From UBA12191 sp009937185 (lineage in GTDB: Bacteria; Planctomycetota; UBA8108; UBA1146): a stretch of DNA of 64,000 bases. The notes below the pieces were generated by a model. That model ran no database searches and was not told where the DNA came from. It was given only the letters and a program-made list of their open reading frames with translations. The DNA lies in the NCBI GenBank assembly GCA_938075155.1, contig CALJGL010000004.1, positions 1 through 64,000 on the forward strand, in the 5' to 3' direction. Shown here one piece after another: positions 41,858 to 51,196 of the stretch. The position numbers and the translations under genes are program-made. How positions within the stretch are numbered: the stretch's first letter is position 1; each line of letters begins with the position of its first letter.

Positions 41858-43276
41858 CTAAACCTTAAGATCCGTGAGGTGATCCTCACGGGGTTGTGGA
41901 AGTTGGCTGATGACTTGATCCAGATAACGGATGGTTTGCTCAGCCGCTCTTCCCGTGAATCGCTGGGCGTCCCATGCTGGCAATGCCGCAGCGACTGGAG
42001 CCAAGACTTCATCTCCCTCGATCAGTTTTCGAAGGGGATTCGATTCGCCTCGAACGACTGCTTCACGAGCCGCCCAGGCATGAGTACGGATTTGCTCGTG
42101 TAATTGTTGACGATCTCCACCTCTGGAGACGCCTTCCATCAGTAATTCTTCTGCAGCCATAAATGGTAGATGTTCGTCGATTCGCTTCTTCCGAATATCT
42201 TCATGAACAACAAGTCCGGAAAAGACGTTTCTGGAAATCAACAGAATCGCATCCAGTGCGAGGAACAAACCAGGAATCTGTACCCTTCTTTGCGCACTAT
42301 CGTCGAGAGTTCTCTCCATCCATTGATTGGCAGCCAGCTGTCCCAATCCAGGAGCCAAAGTCATGACATGTCGACAGAGTGAACAAAGCCTCTCTGATCT
42401 CATCGGATTTCTTTTGTAAGGCATCGCAGATGAACCGACTTGAGTGCTTTCGTAAGGCTCCTCTACTTCACCCCATGACTGGAGAAGTCGAATATCTGTT
42501 GCTGCCTTGTGGATCGCTATGGCGACATCGGCGAGACGACTCGAAAGTCTGTGATCCCATGAACGAGGATAAGTCTGTCCACAAAGATCGAAGACTTTTT
42601 CAAACCCTAGTTCATTTGCCAGATCATTTTCGAGATGGTCGACCTTTTTTCCATCGCCGCCACAGAGGTGTAAAAATGTAGCTTGAGTTCCTGTCGTTCC
42701 CTTGAGTCCCCTCAATGGTAATCGAGTACGGAGATCTACGATGTCTCTGTATGCGTCCACCATATCCTGAAGCCAAAGCGAAGCTCTCTTCCCGACGGTG
42801 GTTAACTGCGCGGGTTGAAGATGGGTCAATCCCAATGTTGGAGCATCTGCGAAATTACGACAAAAATCAGCGAGAGAATGAATCGCTCTGAGAAGACGAT
42901 CTTCCGTCAACTCCATCGCTTTCCTAAAAAGAATCAGGTCTGCGTTATCAGTAACGAAGCATGAAGTGACTCCCAGATGAATAATTCCGGCAGCCTCTGG
43001 AGCCATTTCTCCATAATGATGGATATGAGCCATCACGTCATGCCGAGTTTCTTTTTCAATGCGAGCGACACTCTTTAGATCGATTTGATCTTTGGCTTTT
43101 TCGAGTGCTTGGACCTGTTCGGTGGTAACAGGCAGACCTGCTCTCTGTTCAACCCTTGCGAGTGCAATCCAGACATCCCGCCAGGTTCGTGCTCTCTCTA
43201 AGGGGGAAAACAACTTTTGCATTTCCGTGGATGCATATCTTTGGGCCACGGGGTCGATGTAGAGCTCTTCAGACAC
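41858..43276 (-). CDS. purB: adenylosuccinate lyase
   Basis: 472 residues. Splits SAICAR and adenylosuccinate in purine synthesis. Fumarase/aspartase superfamily signature 'GSSAMPYKRNPMRSE', catalytic His in 'GLTHLQPAQLTTVG', and 'MAHIHHYGEMAPEAAGIIH'. The length and 'RLPLRGLKGTTGTQATFL' fit the longer eukaryotic/ADSL-type subgroup more than the short B. subtilis type. Divergent from the gene at 43409. Confidence 0.96.
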   Translation of the reverse strand: MSEELYIDPVAQRYASTEMQKLFSPLERARTWRDVWIALARVEQRAGLPVTTEQVQALEKAKDQIDLKSVARIEKETRHDVMAHIHHYGEMAPEAAGIIHLGVTSCFVTDNADLILFRKAMELTEDRLLRAIHSLADFCRNFADAPTLGLTHLQPAQLTTVGKRASLWLQDMVDAYRDIVDLRTRLPLRGLKGTTGTQATFLHLCGGDGKKVDHLENDLANELGFEKVFDLCGQTYPRSWDHRLSSRLADVAIAIHKAATDIRLLQSWGEVEEPYESTQVGSSAMPYKRNPMRSERLCSLCRHVMTLAPGLGQLAANQWMERTLDDSAQRRVQIPGLFLALDAILLISRNVFSGLVVHEDIRKKRIDEHLPFMAAEELLMEGVSRGGDRQQLHEQIRTHAWAAREAVVRGESNPLRKLIEGDEVLAPVAAALPAWDAQRFTGRAAEQTIRYLDQVISQLPQPREDHLTDLKV

Positions 43277-43408
43277 CGAAATTCCTCACTCTCAGATCCC
43301 TCAAACTCCCGAAATTTACTACAGATCGGGATAAACGATGCCGATACAACGATGTCGCCTCTCTGAAGAGACGATTCGGGGCATTCCCCGAAGAAAGGAT
43401 CATCACTG

Positions 43409-45094
43409 GTGCTGACTCCCTGCGTCAACTCCTCCCGCAAAAGAGTCCCCCTTTCACGGGTGTGGACCGCTTTTCCGTCTGACTCCCTCATCGGAGTCTG
43501 CATGGGCCTCATATTGGCTCTGTTGGCTTCAGGAGGGGTTCTCTATGGAGACGAGGTGTGGCTCAAAAATGGTCATCAGTTGACCGGAAAGATTCTCTCT
43601 CTCGATTCTGAACAACTCATTCTGGAGGTCCCAGAAGGAAAGTTGACGTTGAGGAGATCCCTCATCGATCATTTGGTCAGAATTCCGGCACGCGATTCGA
43701 TGCTGGCAGAGTGCCAACGGAGACTAGAAGGTGGATTTCCAGGTTCCGCTCTCCCCTACTTGAGACGCGAATATCGTCGACAACCCGGTGATCAGGAACT
43801 TCTTGTTCTGTATCGCAATTGTATCGTGGGAGAAATACGGAATATCATTCAGGAAAAGGCACCTGGAGAAGCGCTCCCCCTCTGGACAGAACTGTGCGCC
43901 CTACCGGGTCAGCACCCCGATTTTGAAGAACTCAGAGCATTGGTCATTCAGAAAAAAGATCGATTGCGTGATTTGGAATTCAACATCTATCAAGCTGTGG
44001 AGATGTGCCAACCCAATCATGCTCTCGAAGCCATCCACGTTCTTCTGGAAGAGTTTCCCACTGAAGAAAGCCTATGGAGTTCGACCATCAGTGAACAAAC
44101 ACTCATCTCTGCAACAGAGGCGATGTCTTCTGAGGATTACCCACTCCTCTCCCAAAGAATAAATCAATTGATCACAAGAGATCCAGGACACTGGGAAAAA
44201 GTGCGACATGCCCTCGTTTATGCTTCGACTATGGGTCATGGAATATCGCTGGAAGATGCGCTCACTATTTCGCCACTCTCACCGGCTCTTCATCTGGCAT
44301 TGGCGAATCGGGCTTCGAAGTTCAATTCTCCACTCGACATGAGAATACATTTGGAATCGGTTCAAAACCTTGTGGGCGCAGAGATCGACGTCGCTCAAAT
44401 TAAGTCTCAGCTCCGATCAAGAGCGTGGCTTGAGTTGCATGGACAACATGTACCAAGAGACGGAATAGATGTCCTTTGCCGTCAATGGCTCGATCACTTC
44501 TGGTCCAAATTTGGATTCCCCGGCCGCCCCCCCGCAATCCCAGAGATTCTAGAATATTCCTCCCTCGAGGAATTGGAGAATCACTTGGGGTCTTCCTGTG
44601 GTCCGGCAAGGCTGGAAACCGTTCAGGAATATGGATCTTTTCAGAAATCTGTTCTCCATGTCGTCCCCTCCGACCCCTTTATCGACCAAAACGGGATTCC
44701 GAGAGAACTGTTCAGAAGCCTCGTAGATTCCTTATTGGGAGTCTCTCGGTGCCCCCCTTGGTTAGAAGAGGGTCTGTGCTCGATGTCGAGGGGCCCCTTA
44801 GCACGCTCTAGGGATCTCTGGTTGCTCGAAGACGCACTCAGGAAGGGACATCTCCCCTCGGTGCAGTCCTTACTCGAAAAAGATACCTGCTTCGAAAATG
44901 AGCTCCTCAGGGCCGCTTGTGGATCACTCGTGGATCACCTCCTAGGAACGACGCCGACAGCCCTGCTTCCTCTCTATCTCCAACAAATTCGTGACGAAGG
45001 TTTGGAGCCCTTCTTGAGGAGCACCACAGAGATCGATACCTTGCACCAACTCCAGCAACGCTGGATCGGAGATTTACAAACCCGAAGGGAGTGA
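43409..45094 (+). CDS. exported DUF1570-like protein lacking the HExxH zinc motif
   Basis: 561 residues from a GTG at 43409 (AAAGGA nine bases upstream); an ATG at 43502 with GGAG is an alternative that shortens the leader. A hydrophobic export segment ends near 'GGVLYGDE'. Then comes 'VWLKNGHQLTGKILSLDSEQ', the same LSm-like motif seen at 31873-32748. A helical middle (~130-330) follows. The C-terminal part has 'RCPPWLEEGLCSMSR', characteristic of DUF1570/peptidase MA-like proteins, but the preceding helix reads 'LFRSLVDSLLG' where HExxH is expected. Probably a non-catalytic relative. Coupled to the next gene. Confidence 0.6.
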   Translation: MLTPCVNSSRKRVPLSRVWTAFPSDSLIGVCMGLILALLASGGVLYGDEVWLKNGHQLTGKILSLDSEQLILEVPEGKLTLRRSLIDHLVRIPARDSMLAECQRRLEGGFPGSALPYLRREYRRQPGDQELLVLYRNCIVGEIRNIIQEKAPGEALPLWTELCALPGQHPDFEELRALVIQKKDRLRDLEFNIYQAVEMCQPNHALEAIHVLLEEFPTEESLWSSTISEQTLISATEAMSSEDYPLLSQRINQLITRDPGHWEKVRHALVYASTMGHGISLEDALTISPLSPALHLALANRASKFNSPLDMRIHLESVQNLVGAEIDVAQIKSQLRSRAWLELHGQHVPRDGIDVLCRQWLDHFWSKFGFPGRPPAIPEILEYSSLEELENHLGSSCGPARLETVQEYGSFQKSVLHVVPSDPFIDQNGIPRELFRSLVDSLLGVSRCPPWLEEGLCSMSRGPLARSRDLWLLEDALRKGHLPSVQSLLEKDTCFENELLRAACGSLVDHLLGTTPTALLPLYLQQIRDEGLEPFLRSTTEIDTLHQLQQRWIGDLQTRRE

Positions 45095-45102
45095 AGACCA
45101 AG

Positions 45103-45960
45103 ATGCCGGATCGCCAGAATCTATTCTCATGGCTTAAGGGTATCTCCCGTCTTTGGAACCTTGCGGTGACCCGCTCCGACGCATTCGTGAAGCCTTTCCG
45201 ATCTCGATTCTCTTTCCAGAGTGATCCACAGAACAAAATGCAGAACGATCAGGACGATGCTTGGATCAAGAGCGCTGCCCTCATTTCTAGTCTCATACAT
45301 TTAAGTATTTTTTTCCTCGTCCCGGTTTCAGGGACCAGCGAAACTCTTCCACCGAATACCGTCCGTATCGAAGTCGCTTTTTCGACACCGCCTCCGACCT
45401 CTTCTGTAACAGAACTGATTCCCACGGAAGAGAGTTCTCCAGAACTGGTCGAGCCAGAAGTCGAAATCGAGATTCCACAGGAAGAACCAGAGCCTCCTCT
45501 GAAGACTGAAGATTTTCTGCCTCCTCAAGTTTCTCCTCAACCCCTCACTCCACCTAAAAATCTGGATAGCCCACCCTTGGATCAACTTTCTTCAACAGAA
45601 GAAGAAATCACCCGAATCCAATCTTTGCTCGACGACACCATTGAGAAAGTGTCCTCTGATAAAGAGCGAGATCGATGGCTCATCCTTGAAGTTCGCGAAC
45701 CGATTCGAACCAGCTTGGCAACACTGCTGGGGAATGGCACCTCCATTACAGATGCCGAAGGCGACGGTCAATTTCTAATCTCATTCTGGATTGACGCAGA
45801 AGGCTGGATCTATGACCTAGCACTCAAACCTGCCCCCGGCGTTCAGATCGATGCTTTTGCCATTCGTGACGCCATCGCAAATTTGAATCCCATGACGAGT
45901 GCCCCTGAAGGCGTCGAGGCTCCCCTCAAGATCCAACTTCGAGTACAGAGCCTCGAATGA
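45103..45960 (+). CDS. TonB-like energy-transducing protein
   Basis: 285 residues. A long cytoplasmic N-terminus (~55 residues), a membrane helix at ~57-75 ('LISSLIHLSIFFLVPVSG'), a Pro/Glu-rich periplasmic stretch (~90-175; 'EIPQEEPEPPLKTEDFLPP') and a TonB-type C-terminal fold ('FLISFWIDAEGWIYDLALKP'). TonB C-terminal domains contact outer-membrane receptors or related partners. ATG 45103 has AAGGGAG 11 bases upstream; a GTG at 45091 overlapping the previous stop is possible. ExbB/ExbD and receptors are absent nearby. ATGA overlap with tilS. Confidence 0.75.
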   Translation: MPDRQNLFSWLKGISRLWNLAVTRSDAFVKPFRSRFSFQSDPQNKMQNDQDDAWIKSAALISSLIHLSIFFLVPVSGTSETLPPNTVRIEVAFSTPPPTSSVTELIPTEESSPELVEPEVEIEIPQEEPEPPLKTEDFLPPQVSPQPLTPPKNLDSPPLDQLSSTEEEITRIQSLLDDTIEKVSSDKERDRWLILEVREPIRTSLATLLGNGTSITDAEGDGQFLISFWIDAEGWIYDLALKPAPGVQIDAFAIRDAIANLNPMTSAPEGVEAPLKIQLRVQSLE

Positions 45961-47453
45961 ACAGCTTGCCCACCATCCCCGAGGCGATTGCAAGACTTCT
46001 CGATCAGGAAATCGATGCTGAGATCCAGCCCGAGGATCCTCGACTCTTAATCTCTCTTTCCGGAGGAGTCGATTCCGTCGCTCTATTGATCGCAACAGCA
46101 CAATGGGCCAAACGTTCTAAGAGAACGGTCCAAGTGGAAGCATTTCACATGCACCATGGGCTTCGCGGAGAAGAAGCGGATAGAGACGCACGACATTGCC
46201 TGCTCATCTGCCGCCAATGGGGAATCCCCCTCCACGTTGTATACGAACCTCTGGACCGGCAATTAGGTCCAGGGCAAGCATCCTTGGAAACTCTCTGTCG
46301 TCAAAAAAGACGTGAGCATTTCGCGAAGGTCGCCAAAGCCAGAGATTGCCAATGGGTTCTGTTAGGCCATCACACTTCCGATCAGGCTGAGACGGTTCTT
46401 GGAAATATTATTCGAGGGTGTGGACTCCGGGGGCTTCGAGGCATGGATCCCGTGACACACATGGCCGGATCAGAAATCAAAATTCTGAGGCCGTTCCTCA
46501 TCTGTTCTCGAGATCAGATTGAGAGTTTCCTCCAATCTGAAAATACCAAAGGGATCTTCGACTCCTCTAATGATTCGATGGACCATCGAAGAAACAGACT
46601 CCGTCACGAATTGTTGCCCCAGTTGGAAAAAGAAAATCCGGAAATCCTCGTTCATCTCAACCAGTTAGCGCAGGAATCTCGCCTTCGGTGGCAATCACTA
46701 CAAACCCGTATGCAAACCTGTTTGGATCAGGCGTATTGCCTGCGCCCATTCATCTCATTGCCACCGGGTTCACTCGACCAGCTGCAAGGCCCAGAGATTT
46801 CAGATGTGATCAGAGAAGCTCTCATCATTGCTGCCGACTATGAGGGCCAACTCTCGAGAGAACATTTAGAACATCTTGAACAGCTCGCAACCTCAAAGTC
46901 TCGATCGCCCCGCCTCGACCTTCCGGCGGGAAGAACGGCACATCGTTGTGGTCACTGGATCCACCTAGGACCCATTCCCCAGCAAGACCTCACTCCTTGG
47001 CGTGAGATCACACCAGAACCGAATCTCCCCTTCCAGCACCTCGGCCTGCAGTGGACTTTCCATACCTCCTCTGAACATGCTTCCTTTGACTCTAGAGTCA
47101 CTCTACGTCCACTGAAGCCGGAAGACCGCTGGCCGGGAAGAAAAACCAGAACGGAGGAGAGTCTACGGCAACTGGGGATTCCCAAGCATCTGCGTCGCTT
47201 CTGGCCGGTTTTCGTCGACGGAGATGGAAATATTCTAGGATCCCCAGGAGTGAATTCCGCACTGGTGAATTCCGCACTGGTGGATTCCGCACAGGTGACC
47301 TCATCAAGAGTTCCCTGCCCCCAAGTTCAGTTCGAGAGAACCGATTCTAGCGAGATCACGGAATTGGCATTCCATCTTTTAAGAATCCAAAACTATATAC
47401 ATCACATGAACGACAACCCATTCACTGACGAAAAAACCGGAACTCCTTCATAA
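45957..47453 (+). CDS. tilS: tRNA(Ile)-lysidine synthase TilS
   Basis: 498 residues. PP-loop 'ISLSGGVDSVALL', 'FHMHHGLRGEEADRDA', 'LLGHHTSDQAETVLGNIIRG' and 'NRLRHELLPQLE' define the N-type ATP pyrophosphatase domain; the C-terminal TilS domains follow ('LRPLKPEDRWPGRKT'). Converts C34 of tRNA-Ile(CAU) to lysidine so it reads AUA. An in-frame triple 15-bp repeat at 47250-47294 adds 'NSALVNSALVDSAQV' in the C-terminal region, unlike other TilS proteins I know. Confidence 0.95.
   Translation: MNSLPTIPEAIARLLDQEIDAEIQPEDPRLLISLSGGVDSVALLIATAQWAKRSKRTVQVEAFHMHHGLRGEEADRDARHCLLICRQWGIPLHVVYEPLDRQLGPGQASLETLCRQKRREHFAKVAKARDCQWVLLGHHTSDQAETVLGNIIRGCGLRGLRGMDPVTHMAGSEIKILRPFLICSRDQIESFLQSENTKGIFDSSNDSMDHRRNRLRHELLPQLEKENPEILVHLNQLAQESRLRWQSLQTRMQTCLDQAYCLRPFISLPPGSLDQLQGPEISDVIREALIIAADYEGQLSREHLEHLEQLATSKSRSPRLDLPAGRTAHRCGHWIHLGPIPQQDLTPWREITPEPNLPFQHLGLQWTFHTSSEHASFDSRVTLRPLKPEDRWPGRKTRTEESLRQLGIPKHLRRFWPVFVDGDGNILGSPGVNSALVNSALVDSAQVTSSRVPCPQVQFERTDSSEITELAFHLLRIQNYIHHMNDNPFTDEKTGTPS
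47250..47294 (+). repeat. 15-bp tandem triplication inside tilS
   Basis: GTGAATTCCGCACTG occurs at 47250 and 47265, then GTGGATTCCGCACAG at 47280. The unit is five codons, so the frame is kept and the protein gains about three (V)NSAL blocks. Confidence 0.92.
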
Positions 47454-47469
47454 GAAGAAATTCCGGTTA
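47431..47469 (-). terminator. terminator-like hairpin of the convergent lipoprotein gene
   Basis: AACCGGAA (47436-47443) pairs with TTCCGGTT (47462-47469), with an inner CTTC/GAAG pair in the loop. On the minus strand TTTTTT follows. It lies over the last codons and the stop of tilS and would end the transcript from 48710-47496. Confidence 0.7.
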
Positions 47470-47495
47470 TCTCAGTCAACGATAGGCGATATCCA

Positions 47496-48710
47496 TCAGC
47501 GACGTACGGTGATTTTTTGGATCAATCCTTCAGCATCGTAGACCAACAAGAACGCGGAAGACAAGGAGAGAACCTCGTCGCAATCGGCTGTATCTAGTGA
47601 CCACTTTTCCTGACCATCACTTGCAGAACAATTGACGATTCTTCCGGAAGCATCTAGGAACGAAACCAATCTGGAAGAGGTGTGAAGGATGTCCGTCACT
47701 CCAGCTTTTCTCCAGCGTTCACTACCGTCAGCGGTATCCAAGCTGACCAACTCAGTCACAGGTGCAGAGTAACGGTCATCTCTAAGAATGGCGTAAACAG
47801 AAGCGGCTGTCACGACTGGACTAGAGACCACAGGCTTCCCTGTCGGTGTAGACCAATGAAGGAAACTCTCCTCACCTGCATCGGAAAGGCAGTGAATCTT
47901 TGTATCTCTAGAACTGACATAGATCCTGTCTCCAAAAACCGTAGGAGAATGTTCGATGGATCCCATCGTTTCATAACTCCAGCAGTCACTTCGGATAAAT
48001 CCTGCAGATTGGATCAACTTGTAGACGTTGCCGTCTTCACTTCCCACGAATGAAGCATTGGCGAAATTCACAGCATCTGCAGTGACTCCACCCCCTGTAA
48101 GGAAGGTCCAACTGACGAAACGATCTTCCTTAGAAACACCGTATGCTCTCATATCAAATCCACCCAGGATCAATGAATCCTGTCCTGGAGAAACTCCTGT
48201 AGATATGGGAAAGTCACACTTAATGGTGAAGTTAGGTGCTCCATACTGATCGTCGATGCAGTAGATGGAACCAAGCTCAACAATGTAGAGCTCGTCGGCG
48301 TTCTGACTCCGAAGTTCTTCGGGATAGACGTAGACCGAAGGAGCGTACTCCAATCGTGCCTTCAAAGGATATGTCCAACGAGGCAAGCCCGTTTGTCCGT
48401 CTATCTTGATCAAGACATAAGGATAATCACTTGTTGAAGAAACGATGTAGATATTGTCGTTCTCAACGAAGGTTTGGATTACAGGAGCAGAATGACGATA
48501 CTGCCAACCGACATCTAAACCCTTCGAAGCAACGTCCTCCTTGGTGAATCCAATACCGTCAGCATTTGCTGCGGATCGCATCGTCCGGACTTCGTTCTTA
48601 CTCATCGGCTTGGCTTCTTCGTTGCGGGTCTCTCCCCCTCCGGAACATCCAGAAAGCATCGGGACCAACAACAGTAGGGCAAAAAGACTCTGTGAAATGC
48701 GCGAGATCAT
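47496..48710 (-). CDS. PQQ-like beta-propeller lipoprotein
   Basis: 404 residues. ATG at 48710 with GGAGAA; lipobox MLSGC then a Gly-rich linker 'SGGGETRNEEA'. From ~70 on, repeated blades of the PQQ/BamB type: 'NIYIVSSTSDYPYVLIKIDG', 'ELYIVELGSIYCIDD', 'RIYVSSRDTKIHCLSDAG' and 'LVSLDTADGSERWRKAGV'. BamB-like proteins belong to the outer-membrane assembly machine, but many planctomycete propeller lipoproteins have other roles, so no specific function is given. Confidence 0.8.
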   Translation of the reverse strand: MISRISQSLFALLLLVPMLSGCSGGGETRNEEAKPMSKNEVRTMRSAANADGIGFTKEDVASKGLDVGWQYRHSAPVIQTFVENDNIYIVSSTSDYPYVLIKIDGQTGLPRWTYPLKARLEYAPSVYVYPEELRSQNADELYIVELGSIYCIDDQYGAPNFTIKCDFPISTGVSPGQDSLILGGFDMRAYGVSKEDRFVSWTFLTGGGVTADAVNFANASFVGSEDGNVYKLIQSAGFIRSDCWSYETMGSIEHSPTVFGDRIYVSSRDTKIHCLSDAGEESFLHWSTPTGKPVVSSPVVTAASVYAILRDDRYSAPVTELVSLDTADGSERWRKAGVTDILHTSSRLVSFLDASGRIVNCSASDGQEKWSLDTADCDEVLSLSSAFLLVYDAEGLIQKITVRR

Positions 48711-48789
48711 GGGCTCGGTTCTCCACTCTTGGTCAGGGTGATACTCCAAATCGCGTTCACGAATTGGTGTTCATTGAACCTGACTAAAT

Positions 48790-49074
48790 TTAATTCTCAT
48801 CCTCGAGGAAGTCCCCAAGATTGATGTCATGTTTTTTTTCGTAATCAGCGAGGACTTCGATCCTTGCCAAATCTGCTTCAATCAATTCCGTGAGTTCAAA
48901 GACCTGGAAGCCTTTATTCAGACGTCCGTCCAGATCCATCACCATCTCTGGCCACGATCCTTCGTAGAGTTGATCTCGAAGAATCAGCAAAGTTTTGTCT
49001 TTGTCCGGCAGACGACTCACAAAGTCCTCATGCTCTGCGGTCATCTCCGACACCCCTCCCCTGTTTTGAGACAT
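48790..49074 (-). CDS. small acidic protein of unknown function
   Basis: 94 residues, no signal peptide or membrane helix, net acidic. A central segment 'LILRDQLYEGSWPEMVMDLD' looks structured, and the protein ends 'YEKKHDINLGDFLEDEN'. Two bases separate its ATG from the stop of the exported protein gene upstream, with AGGA near the start, so it is co-transcribed. Family not recognised; it resembles small hypothetical proteins found widely in Planctomycetota. Confidence 0.6.
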   Translation of the reverse strand: MSQNRGGVSEMTAEHEDFVSRLPDKDKTLLILRDQLYEGSWPEMVMDLDGRLNKGFQVFELTELIEADLARIEVLADYEKKHDINLGDFLEDEN

Positions 49075-49076
49075 GA

Positions 49077-49880
49077 TCAGTCCTGTTTAACAGGTGTCAG
49101 ATCAGGGCCTGAAAACTCAAGAGTGTTACGAATCCAAGACTTCTTCTTGAATCGGAACAGATCCATTGAGGTATAAAACTCATCTCCAGGACGGTGGAAA
49201 TCCAAACGAAGAACTCTCTCCGTCAATTTAAGATTTCCACCAGCTGTCTCTTCAACCTCGATATCGTCGACCAAACCGTGGAAATCGACCGTAATATTGT
49301 CGGCTTCCGGATCGATGGCGTTAAAGATAGCCACACACTCCTTCTTCTCACCAGCATTGACCTTCAGTCCCAAGTCTCCGGCTCCGTTGGTCGCCAGAAG
49401 ATCTCCACGCGAAAAGAGCATTTTGCCCTCTTTGCGCTCGATGGCATCTTCGACCCAAGGCAGTGCAATGTTTGCGTAACGACGATTCTTGTCGGAGCGT
49501 GCTTTGATGCCTACGTAGAAGGTTCCATCGATGCCACTCTTGTTCTCAACCGTGTATCGAAGATACCAATATGTTCTTCCCGACTCCGGGACTCCGTCCG
49601 GACGAAGGTCGTAACCTTTCCCTCCGAAAACTGTGATTTGTCGAGGACGCTCAAACTTGAGTTCAAGCCTTGCGATCCCGGGATCATCGGCATCTTGTGC
49701 GAATACTGAACAATCAAGGAACCCTGCTGGAACGAGGATCGTTACCATCAGCAAGATCATTGTCGTCCAACGACTGAACGTTCCATTGTTCCTAACTCTA
49801 GATCCCAGTGTTTCGGATCCCAGTGTTATTAACAGCGGCGTTTTTGACAGCGGCTTTTTTGACAGCGACTTTTTTGACAT
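49077..49880 (-). CDS. exported beta-rich protein of unknown function
   Basis: 267 residues. ATG at 49880 has AGGAG eight bases upstream. The N-terminus is a basic, duplicated stretch ('MSKKSLSKKPLSKTPL') generated by 15-bp DNA repeats, followed by a hydrophobic export segment ('MILLMVTILVPAGFLDCSVFA'). The mature part is beta-rich ('RTYWYLRYTVENKSGIDGTF', 'LRLDFHRPGDEFY'), looking like an immunoglobulin-like fold seen in hypothetical Planctomycetota proteins. Function unknown. Confidence 0.65.
   Translation of the reverse strand: MSKKSLSKKPLSKTPLLITLGSETLGSRVRNNGTFSRWTTMILLMVTILVPAGFLDCSVFAQDADDPGIARLELKFERPRQITVFGGKGYDLRPDGVPESGRTYWYLRYTVENKSGIDGTFYVGIKARSDKNRRYANIALPWVEDAIERKEGKMLFSRGDLLATNGAGDLGLKVNAGEKKECVAIFNAIDPEADNITVDFHGLVDDIEVEETAGGNLKLTERVLRLDFHRPGDEFYTSMDLFRFKKKSWIRNTLEFSGPDLTPVKQD
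49803..49880. repeat. 15-bp tandem repeats in the 5' end of the exported-protein gene
   Basis: A GACAGCGGCTTTTTT-like unit occurs about three times (49846-49878) and a TCCCAGTGTTTCGGA-like unit twice (49803-49828). All are multiples of three, adding SKKxL and SETLG blocks to the N-terminus. Confidence 0.8.
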
Positions 49881-50554
49881 GGGCATTTCTCCTGTGTTGC
49901 TAGCGGATTCCAATTTGGGAATCCCTGATTTCGAATCTGGTTTCGATTCCTGTTTTCAACAAACGGGATTCAAAACGAAAAGTCTCACCCGGCATCTGAA
50001 TCAGAAGAGTGGCCCTATCACCGGAAGCAGTCCTCCAAAGAAGGACTGCCCTACCGATGACTCTCGGAAACTCCCAAAGGAGAACCGACACTGGAAAGGC
50101 ATTTCACGATTCCTCAAGACCTCAGGCAAAACTACACCCGGAACCGGGACTCAACCCGATCTCAGGCAACGTATCATCCCCAAACCACATTTCTTCCGAT
50201 TCCACCTTTTTTTGGGGTCAAACCCTCCCCAAATTCCTGCCAGGGCAAGAAAAGGGTTGAGGATCTCAAACCGGACCAAGATGAAGCGAAAATCATAGCA
50301 ACCCAACATCTAGGGTGTCAACGTCCCCCGTGGGGTGGTAATCGTTATTCTGTCGGCTTATGATACCCGACCTGACGTGGACTCGCCGTAGGGGACCGGA
50401 AAGAAACCCCTCGTCGATCCATCACAAGTACAACAGTAATCAGGACAAAGGAAGATTATTGGGCTCTGGGAGTACTTTCATTCCCCCATGCTCCAATACC
50501 TGAATCTTGACCATCTCACAGACTCCCAGAAAAAGACTCCTGGAAGGAGACTTC
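49881..50554. other. intergenic region between the exported-protein and pseudopilin genes
   Basis: About 670 bases. Open frames on both strands lack ribosome sites and family resemblance. It contains AT/TTCGAATC-rich imperfect repeats (49905-49990), a TTGGGG/CCCCAA hairpin near 50212-50231 and GGGG/CCCC pairs at 50394-50411. I could not find a sigma-54 promoter for the pseudopilin gene. Confidence 0.4.
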
Positions 50555-51175
50555 ATGAAAATTAAAGGGACCCACGAGTTGAAGAGCCCATTTCGCCCTG
50601 GAACCGAGGGATTCACCTTGGTCGAGCTACTGGTGGTTATCGCCATCATTGGAACTCTCGCTGCTCTTTTCTCCGGCAACATTTTGAGTGCTTTGAGAAA
50701 AGGTGACGAGGTGAGTTGCACCAATAATCTGAGGAACATGGGACAATCTGCGATTGCATACTCCCTCGAGGAGCGTTTCTTCCCAGTCGCGAAAGGTAAA
50801 AATCCTCCGGCATACGAGTCACTCAATGTCCTCGTGAACTCCGGTGCAGGATCAGACCTAAGTCCTGACGTCTTTGTCTGCCCCTCTTCCTTGGAGGTAC
50901 CCGCAGAAAAAGATGAGGATAACAACTTCATCCTAGATGAAGATTCATGCTCCTATGCATGGCTCGGCAAACGCACCAAATCTTCGACCTCCGCCGATAC
51001 TGCTCTTGGTAGTGACGACTCCATGGCTAACAAAGAATTAGAAATCGATGAAAACCATGAAAATTTCCTCATGGTTGTTTATGCAGGTGGAGACGTAAGA
51101 AAGATGACTAGGGAAGAAATCCCTGAGGGAAGATCTCTTCCCAAGCGACTGGTCGGCCAAACCGGCGGCGAATAG
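50555..51175 (+). CDS. type II pseudopilin / type IV pilin-like protein
   Basis: 206 residues. ATG at 50555 follows GGAAGGAGA. A basic leader of ~25 residues is followed by the prepilin peptidase site and hydrophobic helix 'GFTLVELLVVIAIIGTLAAL' with Glu5 of the mature protein. The remaining globular part has two Cys pairs and an acidic region ('AEKDEDNNFILDEDSC'). PilD at 23220-24296 should process it. It may be a pseudopilin of type II secretion or a minor pilin; planctomycetes carry many 'DUF1559/GspG-like' relatives. A bidirectional terminator follows. Confidence 0.85.
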   Translation: MKIKGTHELKSPFRPGTEGFTLVELLVVIAIIGTLAALFSGNILSALRKGDEVSCTNNLRNMGQSAIAYSLEERFFPVAKGKNPPAYESLNVLVNSGAGSDLSPDVFVCPSSLEVPAEKDEDNNFILDEDSCSYAWLGKRTKSSTSADTALGSDDSMANKELEIDENHENFLMVVYAGGDVRKMTREEIPEGRSLPKRLVGQTGGE

Positions 51176-51196
51176 TCACAGCCTATGCACAGTTGC

